In this document: one piece after another, positions 1 to 7,351 of the stretch
How positions within the stretch are numbered: the first letter of the stretch is position 1
Layout: each line of letters opens with the position of its first letter
Source of the DNA: Roseburia sp.
GTDB lineage: Bacteria; Bacillota; Clostridia; Christensenellales; Pumilibacteraceae
Length of the DNA: 47,651 bases
Reading direction: 5' to 3'
Assembly (NCBI GenBank): GCA_023665905.1
Contig: JAMPDA010000014.1
Location: forward strand, 1 to 47,651
Notes under the pieces: model-generated
What the model saw: the letters and a program-made list of their open reading frames with translations, nothing else
Database searches by the model: none
Told to the model about the DNA's origin: nothing
Position numbers and translations under genes: made by a program

Positions 1-13
1 GGGGGGGGGGGGG
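1..13. repeat. Poly-G tract (G13), copy 1
   Basis: The window begins with 13 consecutive G, the same tract that lies internally at 38476-38488. The contig edge falling exactly on the homopolymer suggests the assembler broke there, as expected if tract length varies among molecules. Confidence 0.9.
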
Positions 14-41
14 TACTATTAACTATTTTTTCGTTTTTCAT
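1..41 (-). pseudogene. 5' fragment of the phase-variable lipoprotein gene (cut by the window edge)
   Basis: First 41 nt of the gene that is complete at 37782-38516: ATG at 41, about nine codons, then the C13 run. The rest lies outside the window. This is a truncation by the window edge rather than decay. Confidence 0.85.
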
Positions 42-59
42 AAGACCACCTATCCAAAA

Positions 60-150
60 AAGTGCGCCGTTGGCGTTCTCTTTTATACTATCCTTTACTT
101 ACCTATTCTTATCTATTCTATTCTATACTGGGTATACCGTTGGTATACCA
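60..150 (-). other. Origin-like region: paired GGTATACC sites plus AT-rich ATAG/AAG repeats (copy 1)
   Basis: Two GGTATACC palindromes at 131-138 and 142-149 (11 bp apart) are followed on the minus strand by a tract rich in ATAGAATAG and AGATAAG. The same arrangement (sites 11 bp apart, then a third site, a CCCAG junction and an AGAATAG/AGATAAG tract) lies inside the replisome-organizer gene at 13425-13515. It is read here as a second initiator-binding or origin-like site between divergent genes. It may also serve as operator or promoter for the lipoprotein or fibre operon. Confidence 0.5.
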
Positions 151-241
151 AAACCGAAAGAACAAACCAAGAGCGGTAAAAAGGACACTACTATTATAAA
201 AAATTCATACCAAAAAGTCAAATCAAATCGGAGGTAAATCA

Positions 242-1498
242 ATGAAAGAAATTCAACAGCTGCGGCGAATAGCCGTACAAATCGGCGTGAGCGGTACGGC
301 GATCCCGATAGCCGAAACAAGGCTATACAAAGGCGGCTACGGCTTTGTGGTACTGCAAGCCTACGTTCCGGTAACGCAAAACCGTTCGCCCGATACAAAC
401 CCTTTGTGTACGGTATTTCGGAGTACGGTGGACAAGTTCGGCAACCGTAAGCAATTCAACAAAGACGTATACAATATGCTGTACACGACCGACGCGGAAA
501 TCGGAAACGCGAAATACATGGTTTTCGAGCGTCCGCTTCCGAAAGCGTTTACGGACACCGTGGGCGAGCTTGAAATCGTGTTTACCTATTCCGAGATAAA
601 CACCGAGAACAAAGCCGTGTCGCGGCTTGCAAGCGGCATATACCGCACAACGATAGCCGACAGCGACGTGTCGAGCGGCGACACCGTAGACCCCGTGGGC
701 GGCGAATTGGCGCGGCTAAACGATATAACCGTAAAAGTCGAGTTATTGGAAGATAGCGTGGACGCGCTATTGCAGCCGCCCGACTGCACCGATGCGGACA
801 AAGTCGGAACGCCGCACGTCGAGCTTACCGAGGACGGACGCTTGAAATTCAGTGAGCTGAAAGGCGACAAGGGCGAAACGGGCGAAATCACGGTCGGCAA
901 GGTAAAGCAAGTCGGTTACGACGAGCCGCTGAAAATCGAAAACAGCGGAACGACCACGGACGCGGTAATGGATTTCGAGATACCGCAAGGCAAACCCGCG
1001 TTTGTAACGATAGGCAAGGTGGTTACGCTTCCGCCCGGCAGCGAAGCTCGCGTGGTAAACGTGGGAACGGACAACGACCCGATACTCGACTTTTACTTGC
1101 CCGAGGGCGTCGGTTTCAAAGCGGACAAGACATACCCGAGCATCGAAGCAATGAACGAGGGCTACGCGACGGACGGTGTGCGGCTGTACGGTTTCGTTAT
1201 AATCGACACCGGCGACGTAGAGGACGAGGACAACGCGAAGCTGTATATCAAAACGCCCGAGCGGTACGAGTTTTTGACCGACCTATCGGGCGCGCAAGGC
1301 ATAAAGGGCGATAAAGGCGACAAGGGCGACAAAGGCGACCCCGGAAACTTGATACCCGTACCGAGCGGCTTCTTCCGTATGGAGGTGCGCGACGACGGGC
1401 ATTTGTATGTCGTTTCGCCCGACTTTGAAGAAAACCCGATGCGCGTAGACCGCGACGAAGAGAGCGCGACATACGGACACTTAATCATAACAATTTAA
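242..1498 (+). CDS. Tail fibre / baseplate protein with collagen-like repeat (copy 1)
   Basis: 418 aa. The first ~150 residues resemble the N-terminal domain of phage upper-baseplate (BppU-type) proteins, which anchors fibres to the tail. Short Gly-X-Y stretches follow, one near residue 210 (GDKGETGE) and a longer one near 360 (GIKGDKGDKGDKGDPG), which should trimerise as a collagen-like stalk. The start ATG follows GGAGG at 231-235. It sits directly upstream of the DGR target and so begins the fibre operon. It probably holds or spaces the variable receptor-binding protein. Family assignment is by motif only. Confidence 0.75.
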   Translation: MKEIQQLRRIAVQIGVSGTAIPIAETRLYKGGYGFVVLQAYVPVTQNRSPDTNPLCTVFRSTVDKFGNRKQFNKDVYNMLYTTDAEIGNAKYMVFERPLPKAFTDTVGELEIVFTYSEINTENKAVSRLASGIYRTTIADSDVSSGDTVDPVGGELARLNDITVKVELLEDSVDALLQPPDCTDADKVGTPHVELTEDGRLKFSELKGDKGETGEITVGKVKQVGYDEPLKIENSGTTTDAVMDFEIPQGKPAFVTIGKVVTLPPGSEARVVNVGTDNDPILDFYLPEGVGFKADKTYPSIEAMNEGYATDGVRLYGFVIIDTGDVEDEDNAKLYIKTPERYEFLTDLSGAQGIKGDKGDKGDKGDPGNLIPVPSGFFRMEVRDDGHLYVVSPDFEENPMRVDRDEESATYGHLIITI

Positions 1499-1518
1499 TT
1501 TTGGAGGTAATAAACAAA

Positions 1519-2754
1519 ATGGCAAACAAAGAATTCGACTTGGGGAACGTAATCGGACCTCGCGGCGAAAAAGGCGAAAGAGGTGAACAAGGACCTCGCG
1601 GGGAAAAGGGCGAACGCGGCGAGCCGGGTTATAGCGTAGTGATCGAGCTGTACGGAGTACGCATCGACACCACGGACAGCAACCCCGAAACGGCTTGCGT
1701 ATACACCGACGCGGCAACGGGCTTGATACCGGCGAGCGGTAACAACGGAGCGTTCAACGGCGGCGATTGGCTGAACAGATACCCGTTCAACAAAATAAAG
1801 CCTTGCCTTTTCAAAAACGGCGCGGTCGTCGGGTACTTAAACCCGGACAATTTCGCGCAGTTCGAGGACGGGAGCGCGGCGGACATTTCGAGCGGTGACG
1901 CGGGCGACGTTATGATCGAGATACCGAAATTCTACTACAAAATCGGGCGCATCGGAAACTACGTCGAGGTAAAGATTGCGAATACGCTAATGGAGGGTTT
2001 CACCGATTATGCGTTCAGCTACAAAGGCGAAGTCAAAGACAAGTTCTATATCGGCGCGTACTTAGGCTATAAGGACGGAAACGGTAAACTGCGCTCGCTG
2101 ACCGGCAAGACGGTTACGGGCAACATGACGATCGGAGCGGCGAGAACAGCGGCGCAAGCGAACGGAGCGGGCTATGAGCAGCTCGCGTTTAATAAGCTGA
2201 CCGCGCTCCAAGTTTTGTATATCGTAATGTTCAAAAACCTAAATAGCCAAGCCGCGCTCGGGCAAGGGTATACAAGCGCAAGCAATTACCGCGATACCGG
2301 CGCGACCGACGCAAAGGGTATGACCTACGGCACGAACACGGCGAACAGCGCGAACGACACCGTCAAATTCTTGGGCATCGAAGATTTTTACGGCAACCTT
2401 TGTCAATGGGTAGACGGTTTCATTTCGGGAAGCAATATCGCCAAAATAGCGGACGGAAACTTTAACGACACCGGCGCAGACTACGAAAGCCACGCTCGCA
2501 TGGGTACGGTAAATTGGTCGTACATAAAAGACGTGGTGGCGGACAACAAGCTCGGCTTTACGCCTAATACGGGCGGCGGCAGTACGACCACTTATTACGC
2601 CGACTACGGCTATATAGGAAATTCCGCTTGCGTTCTGTATTTCGGCGGCTATTATGGCAGTGGCGCGGGTGCGGGCGCGTTCTATTTCGTTTGCGATTGT
2701 TCGGCGTCGGTTGCGTATTCGTATATCGGCGCGCGCTTGTGCTTTTGTGGGTAA
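1519..2754 (+). CDS. DGR target protein 1: collagen-stalk fibre with variable C-terminal lectin-like domain (copy 1)
   Basis: 411 aa. Start chosen at ATG 1519 because GGAGG lies at 1503-1507; the open frame runs further back but lacks a ribosome binding site. Residues ~12-37 are a collagen-like stalk (GPRGEKGERGEQGPRG). The rest is a formylglycine-enzyme/C-type-lectin-like fold typical of DGR targets (IEDFYGNLCQWVDGF, then NKLGF). The last ~42 codons are the variable repeat VR1 (2624-2747) and end GARLCFCG. Substitutions relative to the template change surface codons. It is inferred to be the host-receptor binder. It is paralogous to the early-region protein at 15263-16486, with which it shares motifs such as KIKPCLFK and GFTDYAFSYKG. 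Confidence 0.9.
   Translation: MANKEFDLGNVIGPRGEKGERGEQGPRGEKGERGEPGYSVVIELYGVRIDTTDSNPETACVYTDAATGLIPASGNNGAFNGGDWLNRYPFNKIKPCLFKNGAVVGYLNPDNFAQFEDGSAADISSGDAGDVMIEIPKFYYKIGRIGNYVEVKIANTLMEGFTDYAFSYKGEVKDKFYIGAYLGYKDGNGKLRSLTGKTVTGNMTIGAARTAAQANGAGYEQLAFNKLTALQVLYIVMFKNLNSQAALGQGYTSASNYRDTGATDAKGMTYGTNTANSANDTVKFLGIEDFYGNLCQWVDGFISGSNIAKIADGNFNDTGADYESHARMGTVNWSYIKDVVADNKLGFTPNTGGGSTTTYYADYGYIGNSACVLYFGGYYGSGAGAGAFYFVCDCSASVAYSYIGARLCFCG
2624..2747 (+). repeat. DGR variable repeat VR1 (copy 1)
   Basis: 124 nt aligned to the template at 2808-2929. Of 33 template adenines, 24 are replaced here, all by G or T. Outside adenines there is one C-to-T difference (2636) and a 2-nt TG insertion near the 3' end. 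The terminal block GGCGCGCGCTTGTGCTTTTG is identical in VR1 and VR2 but has A in place of several G in the template. This marks it as the IMH-like 3' anchor. Confidence 0.93.
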
Positions 2755-2807
2755 ATAACCCCGTAAAGAAACGATACTACACAAAATATTATTACGGCGA
2801 TGATTAA

Positions 2808-2929
2808 CCGCTTACGTTCCGAATTTCGGCGGCAATTATGACAATGACGCGAATGCAGACACGTTCTATTTCAATTGCAATTATTCGACGTCGAATGCGA
2901 ATTCGAATATCGGCACACACTTACTTTTG
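2808..2929 (+). repeat. DGR template repeat TR (copy 1)
   Basis: 122 nt between target 1 and the reverse transcriptase. It is adenine-rich at AAT/AAC/GAC positions, where both variable repeats carry G or T. It is non-coding in the target frame and lies directly upstream of the RT gene in the same orientation. Bases 2930-3037 between TR and the RT start are probably the 3' part of the template RNA that the RT/RNA complex needs. Confidence 0.93.
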
Positions 2930-3037
2930 CAAAACAAAATTTTTGGTAAAAATCGCCGTGCCACATGGCAAAATAACAAAATCTCAATATTCGAGTTAGT
3001 AGAGAAATCGAACGCCCGAAGAGGACACAAAAGCCTT

Positions 3038-4099
3038 ATGAAAAGATACGGCAACCTATTTGAGAAAATAGTGGACATAAACAATATTGTGCAAGCGCAT
3101 CTAAATGCGCGAAAGCATAAGACCAAAAACAAAGACGGGCGGCGCGTAGACCGCGACGTTTTGGGCTATTGCTCGAAGATACGGCAAATGCTAATCGACA
3201 AGACATACACAACGTCCGAGTATCACATATTCGAGATAGAGGACAACGGCAAGCGGCGCGAGATAGCCGAGCTTCCGTATTACCCCGACCGAATAATACA
3301 ATGGGCGATATTGCAAGTGATCGAGCCTATATTTTGCAAGCACCTAATACCGACGACGTATGCGGCATTGCCGGAGCGAGGCACCCACGCCGCGCTTGCG
3401 AAACTGCGCAAATACGTTTCGGACGATACCGAGGGGACGCGCTATTGCCTAAAAATGGACGTGCGGAAATTCTTCCCGAATATCGACAAGGCGCGGCTGA
3501 AATCGTTATTGCGGCGCAAGTTCAAAGACAAGGACTTGCTGTGGCTTTTGGACGATATAGTGGACAGCTACGACAAGGGCAACCCGAAAGGAATACCGAT
3601 CGGAAGCTATACAAGCCAATACTTCGGCAATTTCTACTTGTCGTATTTCGACCATTGGCTCAAAGAACAAAAGCGCGTCAAATACTACATACGCTATATG
3701 GACGATATAGTTATTTTGAGCGATAGCAAAGAATACTTACACCGACTGCGGCAAGACATAGCCGAGTATTTGTCGATAAACCTTGATTTGACGATTAAAG
3801 GAAATTGGCAAGTATTCCCGACAGCCGTGCGCGGTATAGATTTCGTCGGCTATCGATATTTCGGCAAGTATACGCTGTTGCGGACAAGCACGAAAAAGCG
3901 GTTGAAGATAGCAACAAAGCGATTGCGCCGAAAGACCAACAAAGGCAAACGACTTACGCTGTCCGACCAAAGCACGGTCGGCTCGTACAGCGGAATTTTG
4001 AAATGGTGCGACAGCACCCACCTAAAAGACAAAACAATAAACACCATAGGAGGCATTTATGGCAAAAGTAAGAGGAACGCAAGACCAAAAGCCGCTTGA
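3038..4099 (+). CDS. DGR reverse transcriptase (copy 1)
   Basis: 353 aa. Start placed at ATG 3038 (MKRYGNLFEK), the usual N-terminus for DGR RTs; the upstream open frame overlaps the 3' end of the template repeat. The catalytic motif YMDD is at residues ~220-223 and another catalytic Asp is in KMDVRKFF (~141). IGSYTSQ (~188-194) has the DGR-type IGxxxSQ instead of the QGxxxSP of group II intron RTs. It copies template-repeat RNA with adenine-specific errors and the cDNA replaces the variable repeats. No Avd-type accessory gene is recognisable beside it. It overlaps the next gene by 41 nt. Confidence 0.95.
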   Translation: MKRYGNLFEKIVDINNIVQAHLNARKHKTKNKDGRRVDRDVLGYCSKIRQMLIDKTYTTSEYHIFEIEDNGKRREIAELPYYPDRIIQWAILQVIEPIFCKHLIPTTYAALPERGTHAALAKLRKYVSDDTEGTRYCLKMDVRKFFPNIDKARLKSLLRRKFKDKDLLWLLDDIVDSYDKGNPKGIPIGSYTSQYFGNFYLSYFDHWLKEQKRVKYYIRYMDDIVILSDSKEYLHRLRQDIAEYLSINLDLTIKGNWQVFPTAVRGIDFVGYRYFGKYTLLRTSTKKRLKIATKRLRRKTNKGKRLTLSDQSTVGSYSGILKWCDSTHLKDKTINTIGGIYGKSKRNARPKAA

Positions 4100-4310
4100 A
4101 TTGGAGTTCGGAAAAACTACCGTCTACGAGCGCAAGAACATTCGGCGCGTAGACGAAACGGACACCGACGAGCGGCGCGGCTTTCACGGTTGGGAGTACG
4201 ACGAAGAGCAGTACGACATAACCGAGTGGTACAAGCAAGACAGCATAAAAAACAAGCTCGCAATCGCAGAGCTTGCCGAGCTAATAGCGGGAGGGACCGA
4301 CAATGGTTAA
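4059..4310 (+). CDS. Small acidic phage protein downstream of the RT (copy 1)
   Basis: 83 aa, acidic, beginning MAKVRGTQDQKPLELEFGKT with a central EWEYDEEQYD-like segment (here GWEYDEEQYDITEW). Proteins of this type commonly follow tail-fibre genes in Firmicutes phages, but I know no function for them. The ATG lies 8 nt after AGGAGG and inside the RT 3' end. Its acidic composition and lack of a four-helix pattern argue against the DGR accessory protein Avd, which is basic. Confidence 0.7.
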   Translation: MAKVRGTQDQKPLELEFGKTTVYERKNIRRVDETDTDERRGFHGWEYDEEQYDITEWYKQDSIKNKLAIAELAELIAGGTDNG

Positions 4311-4404
4311 AATATACGTTGACCTTATACGCGCGGGCAAAATGACGCTCGACTGCGTACCGGAAAAGTGGCGCGCAGCCGTAGCCGACGCATTGGAGGA
4401 ATAG
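4303..4404 (+). CDS. CD1375-like small protein (copy 1)
   Basis: 33 aa (MVKIYVDLIRAGKMTLDCVP...), ending ADALEE. The pattern MVxIYxxLIxxGxxTxxxVPxxxR matches the small CD1375-type proteins found between fibre and holin genes in clostridial phages; their function is unknown. The ATG overlaps the end of the previous gene and the stop is 3 nt before the next ATG, so it is translated within one polycistron. Confidence 0.65.
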   Translation: MVKIYVDLIRAGKMTLDCVPEKWRAAVADALEE

Positions 4405-4407
4405 CCG

Positions 4408-5061
4408 ATGCAGTACGAGCTTATACAAAATTCGGACGTCGGAGTCATAACCGACCCGACACCCATATTGCGAGATATAAAGGACACGTTCGCCGTGTCT
4501 TTTGTTTTGCCCGAGCCGGGCGCATATATCGCGCTATTTCGCGACGAGAGCGGCGTGGAGTACCGGGCGAGCATAAAGGACGGAGCGGCGAAAGTTCCCA
4601 AGCCGTTATTCGCAAAAGAACAGCGCATCGGCTTGACGGTATGCCGAGTAAACGACGACGCGGTTTTGCAAGCGTGGGAATGCCCGACGCTGAAAATCGG
4701 CACGTTTTTGTCGCTACGCCAAACGCAATGGCAAATCACGGCGGGAGCGGACGACAAAGAGCTGTACGCCCGCATTGCCGAGATAGAACGCGCCAATGCG
4801 AAAGCTCGCGCCGAGTACGCCGCATTGCTCGAAGCGTTTGACGCGCTACAAGCCGAATATTCGCGCCGTGTGGCAAAGAGCGAACAAGCCGCGCAAGTGT
4901 TCGACGAGCGGCTGAACGCGCTAACAAAGGCACTTGCAAGCGTTAAAACGGCAAACGAAAGCATAGCGGCAGAATACAACAAAGCAATCGAAGTGATCAA
5001 CAACCTTTCGGAGCGCATGACCGCGCTCGAAAAAAACTACGACCCTACAATCATAAAATAA
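4408..5061 (+). CDS. Tail/baseplate-associated coiled-coil protein (copy 1)
   Basis: 217 aa. The N-terminal ~105 residues look like a beta-rich domain (IALFRDESGVEYRASI...GTFLSLRQTQWQI). This is followed by a long heptad-type coiled coil, ~110-205, rich in Ala, Glu and Leu. Such a head-plus-coil layout is typical of fibre or baseplate accessory subunits and of spacer proteins encoded before holins. It has no catalytic motif and no membrane segment. Function is inferred from context only. Confidence 0.65.
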   Translation: MQYELIQNSDVGVITDPTPILRDIKDTFAVSFVLPEPGAYIALFRDESGVEYRASIKDGAAKVPKPLFAKEQRIGLTVCRVNDDAVLQAWECPTLKIGTFLSLRQTQWQITAGADDKELYARIAEIERANAKARAEYAALLEAFDALQAEYSRRVAKSEQAAQVFDERLNALTKALASVKTANESIAAEYNKAIEVINNLSERMTALEKNYDPTIIK

Positions 5062-5082
5062 AAATTCGGAGGTACGAAAACT

Positions 5083-5631
5083 ATGGACTATGTATGGGAA
5101 TTGATACAGCCTTATGTCGCGGCGGTACTTGCCGCGCTCGGGAGCGGCGGAATTATAACGCTAATCGTTCGCGCAATCGTGAACAAGATACTGCGGAAGA
5201 ACAACGCAATGCTCGACGCTACATATAACACCGAAATGGTCAGTCAGCGCGTAGCCGAAAAATTGGCGGGCAAGACGCTGAATATCGACGTAACCGCCGT
5301 AACGGAAAAAGCATTGAAAAAGACCACGCAACAGCTCGACAAGCGCATCGAGAGGACCGAAGAGATTAACAATTCGCACACGGCGATTTTGCTTGCTATG
5401 GCGAAAGGAATAATCAAACTGAAAGCCTTGACCGATGCGGAAAAGTCGGAGCTTGCAAGCGCGGTCGCGCAGCTCGAAAAAGGGTATACGCCGCCCGAGG
5501 CCGACGAGATAATGACCGTGCGGCTTACGCCGATCGAGTTAGAAAACGACGCGCCGGACGAAGAGCCGACCGACACCGTAAGCGACAGCGGCAAAAGCGG
5601 CTTGAATTTCGGAGGGCTTGACGCAAAATGA
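5083..5631 (+). CDS. Single-TM holin-like protein (copy 1)
   Basis: 182 aa with one hydrophobic segment at residues ~10-33 (YVAAVLAALGSGGIITLIV), then a charged and largely helical cytoplasmic part and an acidic tail. Its position after the fibre cluster and before two further membrane proteins suggests a lysis module, but no endolysin is recognisable nearby. GGAGG lies 9 nt upstream. It overlaps the next gene by 4 nt. Confidence 0.55.
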   Translation: MDYVWELIQPYVAAVLAALGSGGIITLIVRAIVNKILRKNNAMLDATYNTEMVSQRVAEKLAGKTLNIDVTAVTEKALKKTTQQLDKRIERTEEINNSHTAILLAMAKGIIKLKALTDAEKSELASAVAQLEKGYTPPEADEIMTVRLTPIELENDAPDEEPTDTVSDSGKSGLNFGGLDAK

Positions 5632-6146
5632 AAATGACGAAAAAGCGGCTCGCGTTTTTTCTTTTGCACGTCATTTTTTCGGCGGTCGTTCCGCTCGTAT
5701 TCGTCATAGTACGGTATAGCACAATGGCGAATACGAAAGCGGCGGTCGGTTTCAAAATTTCGATAACGGGCGTACTGCTTTTGATATTCGTATTTTGGAC
5801 GGTAAAAAAGCTGTTTATCGACCGGAAGCTGACAGACCTAAAAGCGCAAGGGAATATTATGCTCGCAAATCTAAAAACGAAACAAGACCCCGCCGAGATT
5901 GCCGCGCTCGAAAAAGAGCTGAAGAACATAAAAACGATTGAAGCGGTATTCGGATCGATAATTCCGTTGCTTTTCATAGTGGCGGCGATAATAGCGTTCA
6001 AAGCATTGGAAGCGCAGCTCGTAACGCTTTCGGCAACGCTCGGGTATATCGGTTTGAGTTACGCCGTGGGTCTTGTTTTCAACGTACTATATTCGCGTGA
6101 GATACACGCGAAGAACGGAGGCAAAGACGACAATGGCGAAGAATAA
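5628..6146 (+). CDS. Multi-TM membrane protein, possible lysis module (copy 1)
   Basis: 172 aa with about four hydrophobic segments: ~8-27, ~41-60, ~109-128 and ~135-153. A charged coiled linker (LKTKQDPAEIAALEKELKN) lies between the second and third. It overlaps both neighbours, which points to translational coupling. Family not recognised; a holin-like role is only a guess from position. Confidence 0.6.
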   Translation: MKMTKKRLAFFLLHVIFSAVVPLVFVIVRYSTMANTKAAVGFKISITGVLLLIFVFWTVKKLFIDRKLTDLKAQGNIMLANLKTKQDPAEIAALEKELKNIKTIEAVFGSIIPLLFIVAAIIAFKALEAQLVTLSATLGYIGLSYAVGLVFNVLYSREIHAKNGGKDDNGEE

Positions 6147-7059
6147 CGACCAAAAGGGAAGCGTGGAAAAGCTCTACGCGATAAAGAACAAATTCAACTA
6201 TCGGCAGTTTTTTATGATAGCGGTTTTGCTTTTTGCGACAGCCGCCGACATACTAATCGACTATGTACACGCAGGTTTCGATCCGTCGATTTTCAAAGAT
6301 GCGTCGTATTGGATATTGCTCGGTTTAACGTGCCTTTCAGTAATTTTGGTAACGCTATCGGTGCGCGACTTCTTCCGCGAAAAGGAATTGCGCGAAAACG
6401 CCGAGGTGGTGGAAACGCAAAAGCAAATCGACAACGCCCACGCCGAGCTTATACGCTACAATTTGACAACGCGCTTCGAAGAGTACGTCAACGCAGAGAA
6501 CGCCGAGCGAAAGCGCAAGGCATACCGCGCATACATACAGTACAAACTGTCGAAAGCGACAAAAGACAAGTCGCGAGCCAAGTGGCAAACGCTACTCGAC
6601 AGAGCCGATGCCGATATAGAGTTTTTACCGGTAAGCGGAAACAAAATCAAACTGTCGAAAACGCGCCGCATTAAGTACAACCGCATACGCATAGCAACGA
6701 TTTTCAGCCGAGCGGAAAAGACGACGGGCGACGACGAAAATATGGAAACGAACGAACAAGCGCACATAAACAACCTCGTTTTCAAAAAGCTATTTATGCT
6801 AATATCGTTCTCGGTGGCGTTCAGTACGCTGTTTTTCGTGCAAAACGATTTCGCGGTCGGCGTTTTGGTAAGCACGTTTTCAAAGCTATTCCGCACGGCA
6901 ATGAGTATATCGCTCGGCGCGAGCGACGGACAAGCGTTCGTGCGCGGTACGCTTTTGTCAAAAATGAAATTGCGGCTTGATTTTATACAAAAGTTTCTCG
7001 AAAAAGAGAAACGCGAACGGATCGCCACGGCGACCGATACAGCGATAGCGGTTGAGTAA
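6133..7059 (+). CDS. Membrane protein with N- and C-terminal TM pairs (copy 1)
   Basis: 308 aa from ATG 6133, chosen because AACGGAGG lies just upstream at ~6114-6120; the open frame extends 20 codons further without a ribosome binding site. Hydrophobic pairs lie at ~27-45/57-75 and ~215-233/240-255, with a basic helical region between. A terminator hairpin overlaps its stop, so it ends the late operon. Function unknown; it may act with the two preceding membrane proteins. Confidence 0.6.
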   Translation: MAKNNDQKGSVEKLYAIKNKFNYRQFFMIAVLLFATAADILIDYVHAGFDPSIFKDASYWILLGLTCLSVILVTLSVRDFFREKELRENAEVVETQKQIDNAHAELIRYNLTTRFEEYVNAENAERKRKAYRAYIQYKLSKATKDKSRAKWQTLLDRADADIEFLPVSGNKIKLSKTRRIKYNRIRIATIFSRAEKTTGDDENMETNEQAHINNLVFKKLFMLISFSVAFSTLFFVQNDFAVGVLVSTFSKLFRTAMSISLGASDGQAFVRGTLLSKMKLRLDFIQKFLEKEKRERIATATDTAIAVE

Positions 7060-7076
7060 TCAGCCGCTATTTTTTT
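7045..7076 (+). terminator. Intrinsic terminator of the late operon (copy 1)
   Basis: Eleven-bp stem ATAGCGGTTGA / TCAGCCGCTAT (one G-T wobble), loop GTAA, then seven T. The left arm overlaps the last codons of the preceding gene. It separates the late operon from the transposase operon. Confidence 0.85.
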
Positions 7077-7086
7077 GTTTTGCCTA

Positions 7087-7115
7087 TTGACAATATCACG
7101 ATAGCGTGATATAAT
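7087..7115 (+). promoter_or_regulatory. Promoter of the RHH/transposase operon (copy 1)
   Basis: Consensus -35 TTGACA (7087-7092), 17-bp spacer and -10 TATAAT (7110-7115), about 36 bp upstream of the RHH gene ATG. Confidence 0.9.
7093..7112. promoter_or_regulatory. Operator: perfect inverted repeat across the spacer and -10 box (copy 1)
   Basis: ATATCACG (7093-7100), spacer ATAG, CGTGATAT (7105-7112). It fills the promoter spacer and enters the -10 box, so a bound protein would block RNA polymerase. The RHH protein encoded immediately downstream is the obvious candidate repressor. Confidence 0.8.
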
Positions 7116-7150
7116 GATAACACCGAATAAAATCGCGGAGGTACAAAACT

Positions 7151-7348
7151 ATGGCACGGAGCGAAGCGCAAAAAGCCGCCGATCGGCGTTACAGAGAAAC
7201 ACACACGGACAAAACCGTTCCGTGGGGAACGCGGCTTATGCCGGATGACGCGGCGAGAATTAACAAAGCGGTCGAAGAACAGGGAAACGGACGTGCAGCG
7301 TTTTTACGTTGGGCGGTCGAGCAATGGAACGCCACGCGCAAGGGGTAA
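7151..7348 (+). CDS. Ribbon-helix-helix-like protein, candidate transposase-operon repressor (copy 1)
   Basis: 65 aa. A basic N-terminus (MARSEAQKAADRRYRETH) is followed by a strand (TVPWGTRL) and two helices (MPDDAARINKAVEEQ, GRAAFLRWAVEQW), the layout of Arc/MetJ-type RHH regulators. It is the first gene of a two-gene operon ending with the transposase 3 nt downstream. Its promoter carries a perfect inverted-repeat operator, which suggests autoregulation and control of transposition. GGAGG is 11 nt upstream of the ATG. Confidence 0.7.
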   Translation: MARSEAQKAADRRYRETHTDKTVPWGTRLMPDDAARINKAVEEQGNGRAAFLRWAVEQWNATRKG

Positions 7349-7351
7349 GTT

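Noticed and set aside
1..13. Poly-G as a sequencing artefact (two-colour dark-cycle G runs)
   Set aside because: The same 13 G occur internally at 38476-38488, flanked by unique sequence, and encode in-frame prolines within an intact lipoprotein gene. Exact length may still carry error.
2927..3037. N-terminal extension of the reverse transcriptase from TTG 2927
   Set aside because: It overlaps the 3' end of the template repeat, lacks a ribosome binding site and precedes the normal DGR-RT N-terminus MKRYGNLFEK at 3038.
4059..4310. Small gene after the RT as the DGR accessory protein Avd
   Set aside because: It is acidic, lacks a four-helix pattern and matches small proteins found after fibre genes in phages without DGRs.
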